Part shown: piece after piece, positions 28,083 through 35,573 of the stretch
Layout of the letters: the number at the start of each line of letters is the position of its first letter
Position numbering within the stretch: position 1 is the stretch's first letter
NCBI GenBank assembly: GCA_965199875.1
Contig: OZ241346.1
Span: 3,968,001 to 4,032,000 of the forward strand
DNA from: VXYL01 sp965199875
GTDB lineage: Bacteria; Pseudomonadota; Gammaproteobacteria; Pseudomonadales; Azotimanducaceae
DNA length: 64,000 bases
Direction of reading: 5' to 3'
Notes under the pieces: model-generated
Told to the model about the DNA's origin: nothing
The model's input: only the letters and a program-made list of their open reading frames with translations
Databases searched by the model: none
Program-made: the position numbers and the translations under genes

Positions 28083-28247
28083 TCAGCTCTTGCGGTCGCC
28101 GCCCGGCGGGGCGTTGTCGCGGTCGGGGCCGGAGGGTTCGCCCGTCTTGCTCGGCCAACCGCCGCCTTGCCCGCCCTTGTCTTGGCCACCGCCGCTCTTG
28201 CCGCCTTGGCCGTCACGGCCGCCCTTGCCGTCGCTGGACTTCGACAT
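28083..28247 (-). CDS. Small Gly/Lys-rich protein (54 aa)
   Basis: The 54-residue protein starts MSKSSDGKGGRDGQGGKSGG and contains GGGWPSKTGEPSG, a pattern I know from small hypothetical proteins of proteobacterial accessory regions and similar to KGG-type stress proteins. It lacks hydrophobic segments and is expected to be disordered. An AGAGGA ribosome site stands six bases before the ATG at 28247. It is too short for most gene callers but well supported by the site and by codon pattern. Function unknown. Confidence 0.6.
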   Translation of the reverse strand: MSKSSDGKGGRDGQGGKSGGGQDKGGQGGGWPSKTGEPSGPDRDNAPPGGDRKS

Positions 28248-28390
28248 GATTGTTCCTCTTGCTGTGGATTGGAGGCTGAACCCTAATGGGTGCTCCCTGA
28301 ACCGTGCCTGAACGCGAGGTGATACGGCTTGGAAGAGCGGCTACTTCATGCCCTAGCAAGGGATAGTCGGCATTCGCAGTTTCAAGGTGC

Positions 28391-28456
28391 TCAGCGATAG
28401 TCGGCGATCAAGTCCAGGAACTTGAGCACGATCTGGCCGATGAGCACGTCGTCCGT
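28391..28456 (-). pseudogene. C-terminal scrap of a retropepsin-like aspartic protease
   Basis: The 22 codons before the stop at 28391 read TDDVLIGQIVLKFLDLIADYR, the C-terminal pattern of clan AA aspartic protease-like proteins common in accessory regions. Nothing of the catalytic part is present; the vapC stop borders it directly. The stretch between it and the Gly-rich gene (28248-28390) holds nothing I can identify. Confidence 0.45.
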
Positions 28457-28864
28457 TCAGGCCTTGCCGGTGATGGGTTGTGCCGCCGCCGCTATGTCCG
28501 TTTGGGCGAAGTCGCTTCCCTTGAACAGCAGCGGCTCGTTCTCCGCTCTTGCGAGCGCGTACGCGAAACAATCCCCGAAGTTCAGTGCTGCCGGATGATT
28601 GCCCTTGCCGTAGCGGCGCCAAGCCTCTCGTGCGACTTCGAGTTGATCCGTCGAGATGGGTGCCGCCGCGATTTCGGCCGCTGCCAGGAATTCGTCCAGC
28701 GCATCGCCCGCCTGCCGCCCGCCACGGCCTTCCACCACCAAGGCGGCTTCCAACACGTTCGCTGCCGACATGCGACAGGACGAGGCGGCGATCAGCGCCT
28801 CGAACCGCGGCGCCTCGGCCTCGCGGAAGAGCACCGCCAGCAACGCGGACGTGTCCACGATCAC
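28457..28864 (-). CDS. vapC: VapC-type PIN-domain ribonuclease toxin
   Basis: The 135-residue protein has the PIN fold: VIVDTSALLAVLFREAE with the first acidic residue, an internal NVLEAALV, and the late ALNFGDCFAYALARA with the acidic pair, then LLFKGSDFAQTDI. It is predicted to cut RNA (often initiator tRNA or 23S rRNA) when free of its antitoxin. The start is GTG and overlaps the vapB stop by four bases (GTGA). Confidence 0.9.
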   Translation of the reverse strand: MIVDTSALLAVLFREAEAPRFEALIAASSCRMSAANVLEAALVVEGRGGRQAGDALDEFLAAAEIAAAPISTDQLEVAREAWRRYGKGNHPAALNFGDCFAYALARAENEPLLFKGSDFAQTDIAAAAQPITGKA

Positions 28865-29115
28865 TTGGGCAGCCCCCGCTCGTCATAGAGCATGGCGCCG
28901 TGTTGCCCCGAATCCCCGGGGCCCACCAGCGCAGCGCACCGTTCGGCACTGCGGCGCATGGCGCGCAGGCGAGCCCCGACGCCGTGGCGCTTCGACTCGC
29001 GTTCCAAACGTTCGCGCAGCGCCAGCGTGATCGCGCCAGTCTTGGTTGTGCCCGTGAGCCTCGCCAGCTCGCTGGCCAAGCGGCACGTCTCCTCGTTCTT
29101 GATGTTGAGCCCCAT
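28861..29115 (-). CDS. vapB: VapB-type antitoxin (Rv0623-like)
   Basis: The 84-residue protein begins MGLNIKNEETCRLASELARLTG, a short ribbon-helix-helix DNA-binding domain of the Rv0623-type VapB family; the rest would wrap the VapC toxin. Starts three codons upstream (29124) are possible, but the methionine at 29115 fits the family. Promoter autoregulation by the VapBC complex is usual. It is the first gene of the vapBC pair. Confidence 0.85.
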   Translation of the reverse strand: MGLNIKNEETCRLASELARLTGTTKTGAITLALRERLERESKRHGVGARLRAMRRSAERCAALVGPGDSGQHGAMLYDERGLPK

Positions 29116-29185
29116 GCCGACCACCTAGGGTAGAAAGTGAAACGCACTATACCAAGCCACTGGCTTGGTGGGTTCCAGTAGCGCG

Positions 29186-29279
29186 AAGCCATGTACTGGC
29201 GGATGGCGTTGGGTATTGATGGCGGCTGGGCCTGTTGCTGATGGGACTTCCCTCGCCATCGGGTACGCGAAACGCGGCC
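29186..29279 (+). pseudogene. norB fragment (3' end piece)
   Basis: This segment resembles the last membrane helix of norB (MYWRM to DFLAIGRNE, around 19535-19630) with many substitutions and indels. It is a decayed copy with no open frame. The surrounding sequence, 29116-29474, contains only this piece and the next fragment. Confidence 0.65.
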
Positions 29280-29310
29280 GGTGTGCCGGTTGACGCGGAT
29301 TCGGGCCGCA

Positions 29311-29362
29311 CTGGTGGTGTCTGTGGGGGAAGCCACTTGGGGCAGTGCTGGTGGGCTGCACG
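29311..29362 (+). pseudogene. norB fragment (short internal piece)
   Basis: About 50 bases match norB around 18830-18888 (the HLWVEATWEVLVGC region), with gaps. It lies downstream of the 3'-end fragment, so the order of the pieces is reversed relative to norB, implying more than one rearrangement. Confidence 0.55.
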
Positions 29363-29474
29363 GCAGCCTCGGTCTGCTGGGCATGTGAGCGCTCGAACGC
29401 TTGTTGTGGCTTGGCAGGAGTGGAGCTTTGGTGTAGCGTGCTCACTGTTGCTCCACGACTGGAGGCGGCGCCAG

Positions 29475-30065
29475 ATGCCATTCCAACAAGCAGCCTTGGA
29501 CTACTTCGCTGTTCGCGGGCTTGCCCCGACGGCGCCTGAAGCTCTGAACGCCGCGCTCCGGCAGGTGCTGGATGCGATGCCAACGATGCTCTACGGCGAT
29601 CAGCCCGGGGAGTTGACGGAAGCTGAGCGCGAGGTGCTCATCGACGGCGGTGTGCGCTTGGATGCGAAGCCAGCGGGCGATCCACTGGCGGCAACAACCG
29701 TGCAGTTTGCGGCGCTCATCAGCACCAGCCTCACCACGAAGGAGGCGGCCAAGCGATTGGGCATCCCGGAGAGCCGAATCCGGCAGATGATCGCCCGGCG
29801 CACCCTGTACAGCGTCCTGCTCGACAGCCGCCGGCGCATCCCCGCCTTTCAGTTCGCCCCGAATGGCCGCCTGGTGCCGAACATCGCCAAGGTCAATGCC
29901 GCTCTGCCTGAAGACCTGCATCCCGTCGAGGTGCATGCTTGGTACACGCAGCCGCATGTAGACCTCTTCCTTGGCGACGATGTGGACGCCCGCGTCAGCC
30001 CCTTGGATTGGCTGCGCAGCGGCGGGGAAGTGAACAGGCTGGCGCAGCTCGCCCGGCGGCTCTAG
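29475..30065 (+). CDS. HTH protein, probable antitoxin of a RES system
   Basis: The 196-residue protein has a helix-turn-helix (LTTKEAAKRLGIPESRIRQMIARRTL, residues about 80-105, resembling excisionase-type HTH) and a C-terminal part (SPLDWLRSGGEVNRLAQLARRL) of the type that ends Xre/MbcA/ParS-like antitoxins which cover RES toxins. A GGAGG site nine bases upstream supports the ATG at 29475. The next gene, six bases after the stop, begins as a RES toxin but is truncated, so this antitoxin is probably orphaned. Confidence 0.7.
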   Translation: MPFQQAALDYFAVRGLAPTAPEALNAALRQVLDAMPTMLYGDQPGELTEAEREVLIDGGVRLDAKPAGDPLAATTVQFAALISTSLTTKEAAKRLGIPESRIRQMIARRTLYSVLLDSRRRIPAFQFAPNGRLVPNIAKVNAALPEDLHPVEVHAWYTQPHVDLFLGDDVDARVSPLDWLRSGGEVNRLAQLARRL

Positions 30066-30071
30066 CCGGCA

Positions 30072-30197
30072 GTGGCGAAGCTGCCGCGAACGCCGGACCT
30101 GGCGCGGCTGCGCGACACGGCGCCAAGCTTCCACGTTGTCGGCGGCATCCGCCTCCATCGAATCTACGAGCGCGGCGGCGCCTTCCCGACGCTATAC
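30072..30197 (+). pseudogene. RES-domain toxin, 5' fragment
   Basis: A GTG frame reads AKLPRTPDLARLRDTAPSF and VVGGIRLHRIYERGGAFPTLY, the start of a RES toxin; homology is lost after FPTLY. The 3' part has been replaced by the convergent PIN module that ends at 30221. Its position directly after the HTH gene gives the normal antitoxin-toxin order. Confidence 0.65.
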
Positions 30198-30220
30198 ATC
30201 GGTCGGTGCTCCCGCTGGTG

Positions 30221-30643
30221 TCAGAGTCTCGCCTCTCCCAACGATTGGATGAAGTGGATGCCGGGCACCACATGCCGGCGCAACCGCTGGTCGTTGGTGA
30301 TGAACATGTCCACGCCGGCGGCGGACGCGCAGGCGAGTTGGATGGCGTCGGCGGGATGGATGGAGGGGTTTTGGCGGACGGTGGCGAACGCGGCCGATGC
30401 CGCCTGGTCGAAGGGCAGGACGGCGGCGCTGGCGGTGATGGTGCGTTCGTAGTGGCGCATTAGTTCGCGGTCTCCCGCCTGCAGGGGCTTGACGAGGATT
30501 TCGCTCAGCGTCAGCGCCGAGGTGAGCAGCTGGTCTTGGCGCTCGATCATCCGTTGGCGCAGCGCAACGACCTGTTCGGTTCGCTCGCCTTTGTCTTCCA
30601 ACAGGTAGACGAAGAGGTTGGTGTCCCAGAAGATGCGGCTCAC
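30221..30643 (-). CDS. PIN-domain protein, VapC-like toxin
   Basis: The 140-residue protein has a PIN fold: RIFWDTNLFVYLLED with the first aspartate, SALTLSEILVKPL, then HPADAIQLACASAAGVDMFITNDQRL with the remaining acidic residues. A GTG at 30643 overlaps the stop of the preceding gene (GTGA), which I prefer to an earlier TTG at 30649. The partner upstream is not a standard VapB. Confidence 0.85.
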   Translation of the reverse strand: MSRIFWDTNLFVYLLEDKGERTEQVVALRQRMIERQDQLLTSALTLSEILVKPLQAGDRELMRHYERTITASAAVLPFDQAASAAFATVRQNPSIHPADAIQLACASAAGVDMFITNDQRLRRHVVPGIHFIQSLGEARL

Positions 30644-31131
30644 TGCCAACTCTTCCGTTGTCGACGCACGTAGTCGTCGGCGTCCTCGTCCGCCCAGAGT
30701 TCGCGGCCTCGGCCACGCAGCGCCAGAATGGGATCGGCGGCCGTGTCCGACGCTCCCGCGGCGTACACGTTCTCGTACCAGTCGAGCAGCTGGACGTCGG
30801 CGGCGGGGATGTCGCCGCGTTTCGGCACGGCCTTGCCCGAAGACCGGAGCGGGTGGCAGGGGTCGCTTGGCCGGTAGAGGCGCCGCCGGCCGCTGGCGGT
30901 CTCGAACAACATGCGGTAGCGCCCAGGATTGGGGGGGCGGTTGGCGACGCAGTGCAGATAGACGTGGATCTTGACGCCTGCGCGCAACGGCAGCCCGTTC
31001 AAACGAGCCGCCTCCGCCTGCGCCATGATCTCCGCGATGGCGAAGTCCGGCGCATCGGGGCGGCTGCGGTGCAGGGAAGCCGTGGCCAGCCAGACCTCAT
31101 CGGCGACGCGAATCTCTTGCTTTGAAGGCAC
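30640..31131 (-). CDS. Unrecognised protein, probable antitoxin partner of the PIN protein
   Basis: The 163-residue protein has an N-terminal region (EIRVADEVWLATASLHRSRP), a central conserved-looking block (GVKIHVYLHCVANRPPNPGR, then YRMLFETASGRRRLYRPSDP) and a C-terminal tail (LALRGRGRELWADEDADDYV, ending RRQRKSW) that resembles the toxin-binding tail of VapB/AbrB-type antitoxins. I do not recognise the rest. Its start/stop overlap with the PIN gene suggests a toxin-antitoxin pair with an unusually large antitoxin. The GTG at 31131 or a TTG at 31137 may be the start. Confidence 0.55.
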   Translation of the reverse strand: MPSKQEIRVADEVWLATASLHRSRPDAPDFAIAEIMAQAEAARLNGLPLRAGVKIHVYLHCVANRPPNPGRYRMLFETASGRRRLYRPSDPCHPLRSSGKAVPKRGDIPAADVQLLDWYENVYAAGASDTAADPILALRGRGRELWADEDADDYVRRQRKSWQ

Positions 31132-31234
31132 GGCCAACCCTACGCCGAAGTCAGCCTACCTATAGTACGACGAAATCCTAGCCAACCAAGCCGAGTGCCA
31201 CCGGCGCGAGTTGCCGGGTGGTCGCCCGGCAGCA

Positions 31235-32263
31235 TCATCGCCTTCGCACCACGGGGCACGTCCTGGCGACCCCTCGACGGGACTTCGTCGCTCGGCGCGC
31301 CAAGACGGCGATCGCCGGATGAAGAGTCATCAGGGCGTCCAAGCGACGGCGGCTTGATGCGTCCGACGCGACCCAGTTCGCCCTCTCCCACTCGAAGCTC
31401 GACCATGAGTCACGCCTCCGGCGTCTCCGGTGTTCCCAAACGACGAGCCGACGCGCACCGCGCCAGACCTTCAGACCCTCGTGTTCCCAGTCCGGGTGGA
31501 GCACATCCCCCGATCCGCTGGCGAAGATGGACGCGGCACCTTGCTGCAGGCAGGCCTCGACATCATCCCCGTTCAACTCCAGACGGCGCAGCAGGCCGAT
31601 CAAGACGCAGCGCGGCAGCGTCACATCGTCATTGCCCTTGCCCAGGAACTCGTTGATCTTGCCGGTCTCCAGGTCGACCTCGAACATCGCGACAGGGTCG
31701 TCGCCCCGCAGCATCAAGTAGAAGTCCGACTCGCGCTCTCGCAGCCTGTCGTGCAGGCCGTAGCCGTTGTTCTTGGCGCAGTTGCCGAACCGATGGCCCG
31801 CCCCGGCAAGTCGCTCCACCGTGTGCAGCCGCTCGACGGAAAAGCCCTGCGGCAACTCTTCGCGCAGAGGATCGCAGCCCTCGACGGGCTGGCGGGCCCT
31901 GCGCACGCGTCCGGCCTTGTTGACGCGGCCCCGCAGTGCGCTGGCCCGGTTCATCAGCGCCTCGAACGGCACTTGGCCGTGGCAGGCCGTCCTGACCAGC
32001 GCCTTCGCTTCCTGCCGGACGTTGAGATCCAAGTCTTCGCGGTGCTGCCAGGCGGTGGCGTGAATCAGTTGCCGCAGCGCCCGTTCCCCATCGCGCAGCG
32101 GCTGCGACTTGCGCCCCCGCCCATCGCGCCGCGAAGGGTGCGCGAAGTACTCGTCGATCAGCTTCAAGAGGCGGCGCTCTAGCCGGCGCCGCGCCCGGAG
32201 GCTGGGCGTCGCGCTTCGTGCGAGCTGCTCGATGAGCTTGTTGAGTTCCACGATTCTGGCCAT
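31235..32263 (-). CDS. Unknown protein, 342 aa, with a PcfJ-like segment
   Basis: I do not recognise this protein. It opens with a basic helical region rich in Arg and Lys. A middle block reads RLAGAGHRFGNCAKNNGYG, then FYLMLRGDDPVAMFEVDLET and GKINEFLGKGNDDV, resembling the conserved GxxxxNC ... EV ... Q/E..GKxN arrangement of PcfJ-like proteins linked to conjugative elements. The C-terminal 90 residues are very basic and may be a frameshifted extension. The start at 32263 follows a TATCCTA-like element. The module is solitary. Confidence 0.5.
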   Translation of the reverse strand: MARIVELNKLIEQLARSATPSLRARRRLERRLLKLIDEYFAHPSRRDGRGRKSQPLRDGERALRQLIHATAWQHREDLDLNVRQEAKALVRTACHGQVPFEALMNRASALRGRVNKAGRVRRARQPVEGCDPLREELPQGFSVERLHTVERLAGAGHRFGNCAKNNGYGLHDRLRERESDFYLMLRGDDPVAMFEVDLETGKINEFLGKGNDDVTLPRCVLIGLLRRLELNGDDVEACLQQGAASIFASGSGDVLHPDWEHEGLKVWRGARRLVVWEHRRRRRRDSWSSFEWERANWVASDASSRRRLDALMTLHPAIAVLARRATKSRRGVARTCPVVRRR

Positions 32264-32410
32264 TTCTGTATCCTAGCGTTATGGATTACCTAGAGTACAA
32301 CGAATATGAAAAGATAGCAAGAAGAAATCAGACTTCCGAGAGCCTGTCGTTGGGGGGCTGTGTGGTTTTCTGCGCACGTCAACAGCGACAGCGGCTTGTC
32401 TGGCCCAGCA

Positions 32411-32562
32411 GAATCGCGGCGTTCCGCGACGGCGAGCGCACGGACGTCTCCATGCAGCCCTCGTCGCCGACTTGACGGACCGGAACATCGTGGATCTGGC
32501 GTACTACGCGGCACTGTCGCCTTGCCCGAGAAGTCGATCCAATCCAGCATGAGCCTGAACGG
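32411..32562 (+). pseudogene. Decayed copy of the cytochrome c gene 3' end
   Basis: About 150 bases match 19889-20040, that is the last third of the cytochrome c gene at 19671 plus about 35 bases beyond its stop, at roughly three-quarters identity, same orientation. Together the two copies flank the accessory island as direct repeats. The frame is broken. From 32264 to 32728 nothing else can be supported. Confidence 0.7.
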
Positions 32563-32728
32563 CGGACGGTCCTGTGGGCTTGCAGCGAGAGACGCCGCCC
32601 CGCGCCTCTGTGCATCGATGATACGCTGGCGCTTGCAGCGATTCAGTTCGCAAGGGCGGCGTGACGCTGCGGAGCTGATCCAGCCCAATCCAAGGTGTTC
32701 CGGGAACGCATCGGGAGAGCGAGGAGGC

Positions 32729-32887
32729 ATGGCCGAAACCAACCACGTGCAGTTGTTCTTCACCGACGTCGGCGCTTGGACTCCCGGCGCCCTTGGCGGC
32801 GGCGCTCCCACACGCTCAACTTCCACCGTCTGCTGCAGCACGGCATCACACATTCAACCGCTGCGCCGGCCGGGCGTTGAACAATGA
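32729..32887 (+). CDS. Small ORF ahead of the luciferase-like gene
   Basis: A 52-codon frame starts MAETNHVQLFFTDVGAWTPG and has a strong GAGGAGG ribosome site directly before its ATG. Its stop overlaps the next gene's ATG (ATGA), which suggests translational coupling. The second half is low-complexity, so it may instead be the decayed start of a lost gene. No family recognised. Confidence 0.3.
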   Translation: MAETNHVQLFFTDVGAWTPGALGGGAPTRSTSTVCCSTASHIQPLRRPGVEQ

Positions 32888-33807
32888 CGATTAGCGCCGG
32901 CGTCGGCATTGCCAGCTTTCCCTTCGACGACGCGCGGGGCTTCTGGCGCTGGGTGGACCTCTGCGAGAGTGGTGGCGTCGATTCCATCTGGCAGTCGGAT
33001 CGGCTGATTTCGGCGGCCGACAACCTGGAGTGCATGAGCGTGATGGCGGCCCTCGCCGGCGCCACGAGGCGGCTCAAGTTCGGCATGAACGTGGCCAGCC
33101 TGGGGCTGCGCGATCCGGTGCTGGCCGCCAAGCAGTGCGCCACCATCGACGTGCTTTCGGAAGGCCGTCTGCTGCCGGCGTTCGGTCTTGGCAGCACGCG
33201 CTCCAGAGACTACGCGGCGACCGGCACGGCGACGCTGCGCCGCGGCCGGCGCATGGACGAGGGTCTGCAAGTGCTCACGCGGCTGTGGAGCGAAGACTCG
33301 GTGACCATGGCGGGCGAGTTCTTTCGTCTCGACGCCGCGGTCATTGCGCCGAAACCGGTGCAGAGGCCGATGCCGCTGTGGATAGGCGGTTCGTCGGCCA
33401 AGGCCGTCGAGCGAACGGCGCGCTGGGGAACGGGCTGGCAGGCGGGGATCGAGTCGGCGCACCAGGTGGGCCCGGTGGTCGCTGCCATCAAGGCCAAGAC
33501 GGCGGCGTTCGGGCGCAGCATCGACGAGGACCACTTCGGCGCCGGCTTCAGCTTCCGCTTCGGCAGCGCCGACGAAGACATCGTCAGACGCCACAACGAA
33601 GGGCTGACGCGCCTGCTCGGGCGGTCGCCTGATGCCTACACCGCGGTTGGCGGCAGCGCCGAGATCATGGCCCTGCTGAACCGCTTTCGCGCCGCCGGCA
33701 TCCACAAGTTCATTCTGCGTCCCATCGCATCCGGCACGGACGAGATGCTGGCCCAGACCAGGCTCCTGATCGACAAGGTGCTGCCGGAGGTAGCGGCGCT
33801 GAACTGA
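32884..33807 (+). CDS. LLM-class (luciferase-like) flavin/F420 oxidoreductase
   Basis: The 307-residue TIM-barrel protein fits the bacterial luciferase-like family: SIWQSDRL, AGATRRLKFGMNVASLGLRDP, LPAFGLGSTRSRDY and PKPVQRPMPLWIGG are usual landmarks. Substrate and cofactor (FMN or F420) cannot be told from the sequence. It marks the return to non-island DNA. Confidence 0.8.
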   Translation: MTISAGVGIASFPFDDARGFWRWVDLCESGGVDSIWQSDRLISAADNLECMSVMAALAGATRRLKFGMNVASLGLRDPVLAAKQCATIDVLSEGRLLPAFGLGSTRSRDYAATGTATLRRGRRMDEGLQVLTRLWSEDSVTMAGEFFRLDAAVIAPKPVQRPMPLWIGGSSAKAVERTARWGTGWQAGIESAHQVGPVVAAIKAKTAAFGRSIDEDHFGAGFSFRFGSADEDIVRRHNEGLTRLLGRSPDAYTAVGGSAEIMALLNRFRAAGIHKFILRPIASGTDEMLAQTRLLIDKVLPEVAALN

Positions 33808-33813
33808 CCGCCC

Positions 33814-34316
33814 TCAATCGCCGCCGAGGCCCCAGTGCCTCTGCCAACGGTACAGGGCGCCCATGTTCCACATCGTGCGGGTGCGGACGAGGGACGGATC
33901 TTCGGCCAGGAACGCCGCCACCCGCGGCGTCTGGCCCCACTGGCAGGCGAACATGAAGCGTTCGCGGCGAACGGAGCTGGCCGGTCGCCACACCCGCGCC
34001 GGATCGACCTGGCGCGAGGGCGGTACCGCTGCGGCGCGTTTCTCGAAGTCGAAGACGTTCATCGGATCGGCCAGTTCGAGCTGCTCGGCGGCCCAGCCGA
34101 GCCCGGCTGCGCTCCGTGCTCGAGAAAAGCACCGACCATCGCCGTCCGGCGCCACCAGACGGCGTGTTGCAGCAGCGACGAATCCGGCCAGTCCGGCAGC
34201 GAGCGAGTGGCCCAGCCGAGCTCGGGATGCCGCGCCAACAGGCCGTTCAGCGTGTCGAGGTCGTCTGCGACGGTGGCCTCGAAGGCCTGGTCGGAGTGTC
34301 GCGCCGCGCTGCTCAC
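33814..34316 (-). pseudogene. Ankyrin-like protein gene with a single-base frameshift
   Basis: Two frames join into one protein: SSAARHSDQAFEATVADDLD through WWRRTAMVGAFLEHGAQPG in the first, and LGWAAEQLELADPMNVFDFE to the C-terminus (QWGQTPRVAAFLAEDPSL) in the second. The pattern of LL..HPELGWA and FACQWGQTPRVAAFL resembles ankyrin-type repeats. The break is near 34110, in a GC-rich run, and needs one extra base to restore the frame, so it could be a sequencing error. The GTG start lies two bases after argJ. Confidence 0.5.
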
Positions 34317-34318
34317 AA

Positions 34319-35530
34319 CTACGTTCGGTACTCCGCGTTGATGCGCACGTAGTCGTAGGAGAAGTCCGAGGTCCAGACGGTTTCGACGGCGCTGCCGCGG
34401 CCGAGCAGCACGCGCACGGCGAACTCGTCCTTCGCCATCACTTCGGCGCCGGCGCCCTCGGTGTAGCTGTCCACCACCAGGCCGCCCTTGGCAACGCACA
34501 CGTCGTCCAGGTACAGGCTAACGGTGTCGGGCTGCAGAGCGTGGACGCCGGCGCGGCCGATGGCCATGCAGAAGCGGCCCCAGTTCGGGTCTCCAGCAAA
34601 CAGCGCGGTCTTCACCAGCGGCGAGTTGGCGATGGCGTAGGCGACCTTCCGGCACTCCTCGGCGCTGCCGCCCTCTTCGACGCGCACGGTGACGAATTTG
34701 GTGGCGCCTTCGCCGTCTCTGGCGATGCGCTGCGCCAGTTCCACCGCCAGCGGCGTCAGCGCGTGCAGCAGCTGTTCGTAGGCTTGCGAAGCGGGTTCGG
34801 CGACGTCGTTTCCGGCCCGCCCGGTCGCCATGACCACGAAGGCGTCGTTGGTAGAGGTATCGCCGTCGATGGTCACTCGGTTGAGGCTGCGTTCGGCCAG
34901 GTCCAGTGCCAGTTGCCTGGCGGCAGCCGGCGACACGGCGGCATCGGTGCCTAGAAACGCCAGCATGGTGGCCATGTCCGGGCGGATCATCCCAGAGCCT
35001 TTCACCATGCCGGTGGCGCGAATGGGCGTATCGCCCAAGCGAGCGTCGAGAGACATCGCTTTCGGTGCCGTGTCGGTGGTCATGATGGCGTGGGCGGCGT
35101 CCTCCCAGCCATCCGGACGAGCGGCGGCAAGGGCGGCGTCGATGCCGGCGCGCATGGCGTCCATGTTCAGAAACTCGCCGATGACGCCGGTGGAGAACGG
35201 CAAGACGGTGCTTTCCTCCAGGCCGGCCTTGGCGGCAAGGTGGGCGCAGCTAGCGCGGGCGTCGGCCAGCCCCCGTTGGCCGGTGGCCGCGTTGGCGTTG
35301 CCGCTGTTCACCACCAGCGCCCGTGCCGAAGCGACGCGCTGCCGGGCGACCACTACCGGCGCCGCTTGAAAGGCGTTGCGGGTGAACACGGCGCCGCAGA
35401 CGGCGCCGGGGGCCAGCAGCGCAACTGCCAGATCCAGCCGGTCCCGGTACTTCACGCCCGCCGCAGTCGCGCCGATGTCGATGCCGTCGATGGGCGAAAG
35501 CTCGCCGACCGACGGCAGATTTACCGCCAC
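34319..35530 (-). CDS. argJ: Bifunctional ornithine acetyltransferase / N-acetylglutamate synthase
   Basis: The 403-residue enzyme recycles the acetyl group in arginine biosynthesis. It contains VVNSGNANAATGQRG, STGVIGEFLNM, the region around ATGMVKGSGMIRP and the autocatalytic cleavage site in DMATMLAFLGTDA, which splits the chain into alpha and beta subunits. The frame is open into secA; the GTG at 35530 (AVNLPSVGELSPIDG) gives the usual length. Gene order secA-argJ is common in gammaproteobacteria and beyond. Confidence 0.95.
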   Translation of the reverse strand: MAVNLPSVGELSPIDGIDIGATAAGVKYRDRLDLAVALLAPGAVCGAVFTRNAFQAAPVVVARQRVASARALVVNSGNANAATGQRGLADARASCAHLAAKAGLEESTVLPFSTGVIGEFLNMDAMRAGIDAALAAARPDGWEDAAHAIMTTDTAPKAMSLDARLGDTPIRATGMVKGSGMIRPDMATMLAFLGTDAAVSPAAARQLALDLAERSLNRVTIDGDTSTNDAFVVMATGRAGNDVAEPASQAYEQLLHALTPLAVELAQRIARDGEGATKFVTVRVEEGGSAEECRKVAYAIANSPLVKTALFAGDPNWGRFCMAIGRAGVHALQPDTVSLYLDDVCVAKGGLVVDSYTEGAGAEVMAKDEFAVRVLLGRGSAVETVWTSDFSYDYVRINAEYRT

Positions 35531-35573
35531 GGCTGGCTGCCAGACGTTGTTGGCCCGGGCATCCTGCCGCTCG

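Noticed and set aside
27631..28311. A 226-codon plus-strand frame over the PhnB gene end and beyond
   Set aside because: Proline/arginine-rich shadow; the region is better explained by the RES remnant and the Gly-rich small gene on the other strand.
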